From Cristatella mucedo (lineage: Eukaryota > Bryozoa > Phylactolaemata > Cristatellidae): 64,000 nt of DNA. A program made the translations under genes and the position numbers. The notes below the pieces were generated by a model. The model was not told the origin of the DNA. It searched no databases and worked only from the letters and a program-made list of their open reading frames with translations. The stretch covers positions 11,544,501 through 11,608,500 of the forward strand of contig WPIO01000004.1 in the NCBI GenBank assembly GCA_009760855.2, written 5' to 3'. Shown here in pieces: positions 41,301 through 64,000 of the stretch. The stretch's first letter is position 1, and each line of letters starts with the position of its first letter.

Positions 41301-43699
41301 AGTTGGTGTACGAATCTGTGGTTAGGCTTGTCTGTCGGGAGCATAGCAGTGGCCATATCACATCACTTTTCATCGCCCTGCACCGGTTCCCAACCAAGCA
41401 GCATATCGACTTTAAAAGGTTTTGTCACTCACTTCCAGGTCCAAGCTGGTTTGTCCCAGTGGTTAAGGTGCTCGCCCTGACCAAAGTCTGGCCGACGTCG
41501 TGGCTCGAGCCCCGTAGAATATGTGAAGTGCCTGAATAGAGACTAAGTTCTCTTAGGGCGCTATACAAATGAATTATATCAGTACTAATCTCCAACAAGC
41601 CTAGGCATCGTTACACCCACTCTTCTGACTCAAATCGTCTAGCTATACCTCGAACCAACCTCAAAGCCTTAGTAGACTGTGCACTAAGTTCATATGCTCC
41701 CAAAAGAAGGAGCTTATGCATGTGCTCCCAAAGCCTGGAACTCACTACCGACTGACGTTCCTTACTTGACATTAAAAAGAAGCTAAACACGAACCTGTTT
41801 CTCTTAGCATTTGCCGTGTTCTTGTGATCAGTGCCTTTTATGTTTATGCATGCTGACACTGTAGATGCTACCACAAAGTATAGGGCCATGCTTCCTTTAT
41901 GTGTAAAGTGACTCGAAAAAATTAAATTCTTTGAGAGCATTATATAAATGTATTATCATTTACCTTCCTAATACTTTGATTGGATGCAGCCAAGTGTGGA
42001 GATACACCACAGTACATAAGACATACAAGGTACCGAGAGTGCCTGGGTGAGTGTGGTGGTAAAGCTGCATTGTACCCAGCATACCTTGACGTTGGTTTGA
42101 TCCTTTTGAGACAGCGCAACTTGCTCGAGTGAAGGTGACAAGGCATTGCGCATACGCAGATGACCTCGTGTAATGAAGTCCTTGCCTGACAAAAAAAAGA
42201 GGCATACAGAAGCTGTTTGTCATTTCCCCACCCCCTGAAAGCATGTCATACACTTTAGGCACTGCTTAATCTTGCAGCATCTCACCTGGTTCAATTTGGT
42301 GCTGAAGAACAAACACACCCGTGTCTTGACACTGTAATGCACATAAAAAGTAGTGGTTAGCTGATTCACAGCTACAGCAACAGAAGAGCCTTAACGGCTA
42401 TCAACACTATTTGCAGTGGGCAATGAAGGATCACCCAATACAGGACTGGAAAGTATGACCTGCATCGTGAAGAGCAAACATCTGCTATAGCCGTGGGCTC
42501 AGACCCACGGCTATAGCAGATGTCACTGTATAGCAGATGCCACTAAGTTGTAGGCACAGAGCACAAACATAATCGACTCTGCTTGAAGTCACTCGAACAG
42601 AAGGAACTAAGCTGGGTCTGAAGCTTTCAAGAGGGCTGAACCGTGACATTGCCCCAGCCACACCATCATAGCCACTACGGCTTGAGAGAGTGTAAGCCCA
42701 GCAGCTCTCTTACTACGGGCATAGGAAGCCACACAATTTTTTAAGTATACCAACGTTTGCTAATGAAGACAGAATAGGGTACACATCCGTGCATTCTCAC
42801 TCACATCTATGCACTGCCACACAAATCCCCACACCAAATAGTGCTCAGAGCACCACTGAACTGCTGACCGTTGCAAAGTATCGGCTGCAACATCCATATG
42901 GCTCAGTGCCAAGTACCTTAGAAAGAGATTAAGCTACAAGAAGGCGCTATACTAATGTATTATTATTATTACTATCTTGCCCAATACTTTGGTGCGATGC
43001 AGCCAAGCAAGCACACACTGAAGTCCATAGACACATAAGGTACCCTGGAGCTCAGCTGACAGCCCATGTCACGATTTAGCTTTCCTAACACCTAAGCATG
43101 GACTATGAAATAATCGGTACCTATTAATTATAATTAAGTAGCCGCGAATAATATTTATGCATTCATAATGAGGCTGATATAGAACGCTGCCGTTTTATAG
43201 AGAAGCGCTTCGGCCCTAGTTGACTGGTCAGCCGTACCACAACGCGAGGGGTGTGCAGAATTGTAGAATCTAAGAAAATTAGGCCTACGCTATCGTTAGC
43301 TCTCAGTCAATCTACTTTTATCGACGGCTGCCAGTGCTGCAGATGGAGCTTTCCGTCATTTTAGTTGAAATGTTTAGTTTCAGTAGCTTGCATCTTGTAA
43401 ACTAGTCACGCCAAACTCGGGCAGTAAGAGAGTGTTTTGATGAACCTTCTGAACGTCCTACACTCGCTAAAGGCTCGTGATGCGTCGCTACATTTGTGGA
43501 CATCTCGAGACGACGCAGACTTGGCATCGTAAATGGGCGACAATCAAAATAAGCATCCACGAAAAAGAAGAAGAACAAGGTAAAAAAAAACGAGAATAAA
43601 TCACTAATTCACCATGGCAAACGAGACAGTTACCTCAGAGTGAATTGCACGGCACACAAGCAGAAAGAAGGCGAGCAGAACGGCCGACGTGGTAGCCAT
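38088..43699 (-). CDS. EMC10: ER membrane complex subunit 10 (EMC10), five exons
   Basis: Exons on the minus strand: 43699-43634, 42331-42286, 42185-42085, 38839-38738 and 38384-38088. All have GT/AG borders and matching phases (0,1,0,0), giving 203 residues. Residues 1-22 are a clear signal peptide (MATTSAVLLAFFLLVCRAIHSE). The lumenal part follows the family: VFVLQHQIEPG (human LALEHALEPG), RGHLRMRNALSPSLEQVALSQ (human RGRLSF...PSLSLSQ), SGDLYKLRL (human NGLYRVRI), VATFIPAC (human VSSFVPAC) and EARLTDTISLTLDGG (human ESHLSDQLTLHVDVAG). The Cys at 98/106 and the strand-rich repeat agree. EMC10 is a lumenal/anchored subunit of the EMC insertase for membrane proteins. The human form is about 260 residues. 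Here the end is shorter and its exon structure uncertain. Confidence 0.87.
38738..38839 (-). CDS. EMC10: EMC10 exon 4
   Basis: Acceptor TTTTGTAG|AAA, donor GCA|GTAAGT, 34 codons in phase 0. Includes SGDLYKLRLCPVG and CVATFIPA. It is separated from exon 3 by about 3.2 kb of LINE/SINE-rich intron. Confidence 0.88.
39170..39400 (+). pseudogene. Diverged LINE family A-like 3' end
   Basis: Begins with an LDKT-FKRKLESHLLLTAF-like end of the ORF. It keeps the order of the family 3' UTR down to a GTAAACTACCAAGATAGCAA tail and ATT repeats. Confidence 0.5.
39670..39775 (-). mobile_element. S2 SINE, minus strand, head damaged
   Basis: ATACAATTCATTTGCTTTGC, CTCTATCCAGGTGTTTTGCA and CATATGCCACAGGGCTCG. 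The A-box half is lost. Confidence 0.7.
40355..40512 (-). mobile_element. S2 SINE, minus strand, with short internal insertion
   Basis: AATTCATTTGTACAGTGACC, GGCGCTTCACATATACCACC and CGAGCCCACGACCTTGG, then about 25 extra bases, then CTTAACCACTGGAAAAACCC. Confidence 0.78.
41145..41955 (+). pseudogene. Diverged LINE family A copy split by an S2 SINE
   Basis: Left part (41145-41442) reads YFQLGNIANIRG and RLVCREHSSGHIT. The right part (41581-41955) resumes at the TPRHRYTHSS-like segment and runs to a diverged 3' end. About 55 bases of LINE are missing at the S2 insertion point. Confidence 0.75.
41443..41580 (+). mobile_element. S2 SINE inserted in a LINE family A copy
   Basis: GCTGGTTTGTCCCAGTGGTT, GTCGTGGCTCGAGCCCC and GAGACTAAGTTCTCTTAGGG, ending GCGCTATACAAATGAATTAT. 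Confidence 0.85.
42085..42185 (-). CDS. EMC10: EMC10 exon 3
   Basis: Acceptor T-tract GTCAG|GC, donor AAG|GTATGC. It encodes GKDFITRGHLRMRNALS and the EQVALSQKDQ segment, corresponding to the second strand and LSQ turn of EMC10. Confidence 0.86.
42286..42331 (-). CDS. EMC10: EMC10 exon 2
   Basis: A 46-base exon with TTACAG| acceptor and CCAG|GTGAGA donor. It encodes CQDTGVFVLQHQIEP, matching the first lumenal strand of EMC10. It is too short to stand out as an ORF. Confidence 0.82.
42352..42503 (-). mobile_element. S1 SINE, minus strand, ending in a palindrome
   Basis: GCTACAGCAACAGAAGAGCC, GGCTATCAACACTATTTGCA and TCGTGAAGAGCAAACATCTG, ending GGGCTCAGACCC. Its 5' head forms one arm of the perfect palindrome at 42478-42523. 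Confidence 0.78.
42478..42523. repeat. Perfect 20-bp inverted repeat with 6-base loop
   Basis: Arm ACATCTGCTATAGCCGTGGG, loop CTCAGA, then the exact reverse complement. A third partial copy (TATAGCAGATG) follows at 42531. Confidence 0.95.
42905..42975 (+). mobile_element. LINE family A tail
   Basis: AGTACCTTAGAAAGAGATTA, AAGGCGCTATACTAATG and (ATT)n. The ATACTAATG ending resembles S2 SINE tails, so it could also be the end of an S2 copy. Confidence 0.65.
43634..43699 (-). CDS. EMC10: EMC10 exon 1 (signal peptide)
   Basis: Encodes the complete 22-residue signal peptide and ends GAG|GTAACT in phase 0. A signal peptide confined to the first exon and a start codon facing the SBF gene support this start. 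Confidence 0.85.
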
Positions 43700-44065
43700 A
43701 GCGGTTGAGCAATGAGTATACTGGATTCGCTGCGGTGCGCTATCAGCAGCAACGTAAACAAAAAGAAATATGATAACAATTATTTATTTAGTAAAAATCC
43801 TAGCATTGTATCGCATCCCCAACCAGTGCGTATGAGTGATGCGCATCGCTTGCTCTACATCTGTGTGTATTGGGCCCGTTCCTTCTTATCAGCTATCAGC
43901 GGGTCTCTTAATTGTATTAATAGTCTTCGCGATTGTACAGTACCTGCTGTCGAAACAGGGCTCCCGGAAGACAGCCTGCCCGCGTACCTAACCTCTGACT
44001 GCAGCCATGGCCGCTCGCTAACTATGGGCGGAGTGTGCGGGGTGTAGTGGGACACGGATGGAATT
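43700..44065. promoter_or_regulatory. Divergent EMC10-SBF promoter interval
   Basis: The start codons of EMC10 (minus) and the SBF-like gene (plus) are 366 bp apart, head to head. CpG content rises toward the SBF side, and a GC-box-like GGGCGG lies near 44027. No coding frame is supported in between, so one bidirectional promoter is the simplest reading. Confidence 0.6.

Positions 44066-64000
<19,935 letters not shown>

Larger units (their letters stand above)
38385..42084 (-). other. EMC10 introns 3-4 (repeat content)
   Basis: Intron 4 (38385-38737) shows nothing recognisable. Intron 3 (38840-42084) holds a diverged LINE 3' end (39170-39400), two minus-strand S2 SINEs and a LINE family A copy split by a plus-strand S2 SINE. 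The stretches between them show no gene. Confidence 0.6.

Overview
The window is nuclear DNA from a multicellular animal. Its genes have GT-AG introns, lie far apart, and sit in a sea of non-LTR retrotransposon tails, tRNA-like SINEs, DNA-transposon relics and microsatellites. Three animal gene families can be read exon by exon: a BAX/BAK-type apoptosis effector, ER membrane complex subunit 10 (EMC10), and the DENN-domain myotubularin-like pseudophosphatase SBF1/SBF2 (MTMR5/MTMR13). The repeat content (CR1/L2-like LINEs, L2-style 3' tails, a SPIN-like hAT element, a Tc1 relic) fits an invertebrate. I cannot name the phylum from the sequence.

Layout. Positions 1-12,400 are intergenic: LINE 3' ends of two families, a degenerate telomere-like CCCTAAA block at 1.43-1.58 kb, a diverged tandem duplication at 9.95-10.27 kb, and a CpG-rich stretch from about 11.1 kb. 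A BAX/BAK-like gene runs 12,548-19,518 on the plus strand in six exons. It has a CRE/TATA-like promoter just upstream, and its BH3, BH1, BH2 and C-terminal membrane anchor can all be read. From 20.4 to 38.0 kb I find only repeats: clustered S1 SINEs, S2 SINEs, a SPIN-like non-autonomous hAT element with a target-site duplication (24,398-25,080), a candidate solo LTR, and LINE copies. EMC10 lies on the minus strand (43,699 to 38,088, five exons). Its start codon is 366 bp from that of the SBF-like gene, which runs the other way on the plus strand from 44,066. The SBF gene shows exons 1-3. Intron 2 is about 18.6 kb and full of LINE, SINE, Tc1 and microsatellite sequence. Exon 3 is cut by the window end inside the DENN region.

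How parts relate. EMC10 and SBF probably share a bidirectional promoter. The S2 SINE family carries the same 3' tail as LINE family A, the classic sign that the LINE machinery mobilises the SINE. Nested insertions (LINE tail in the hAT element, SINE in LINE) give a relative order of invasions. I see no operon, CRISPR array, rRNA gene, functional tRNA gene or complete transposon ORF.

LIMITS: exon borders were inferred by reading frame, splice dinucleotides, phase matching and recalled family sequences. No alignment or transcript data were used. Repeat borders are approximate to about 10 bases. The S1/S2 and A/B/C family names are local labels.
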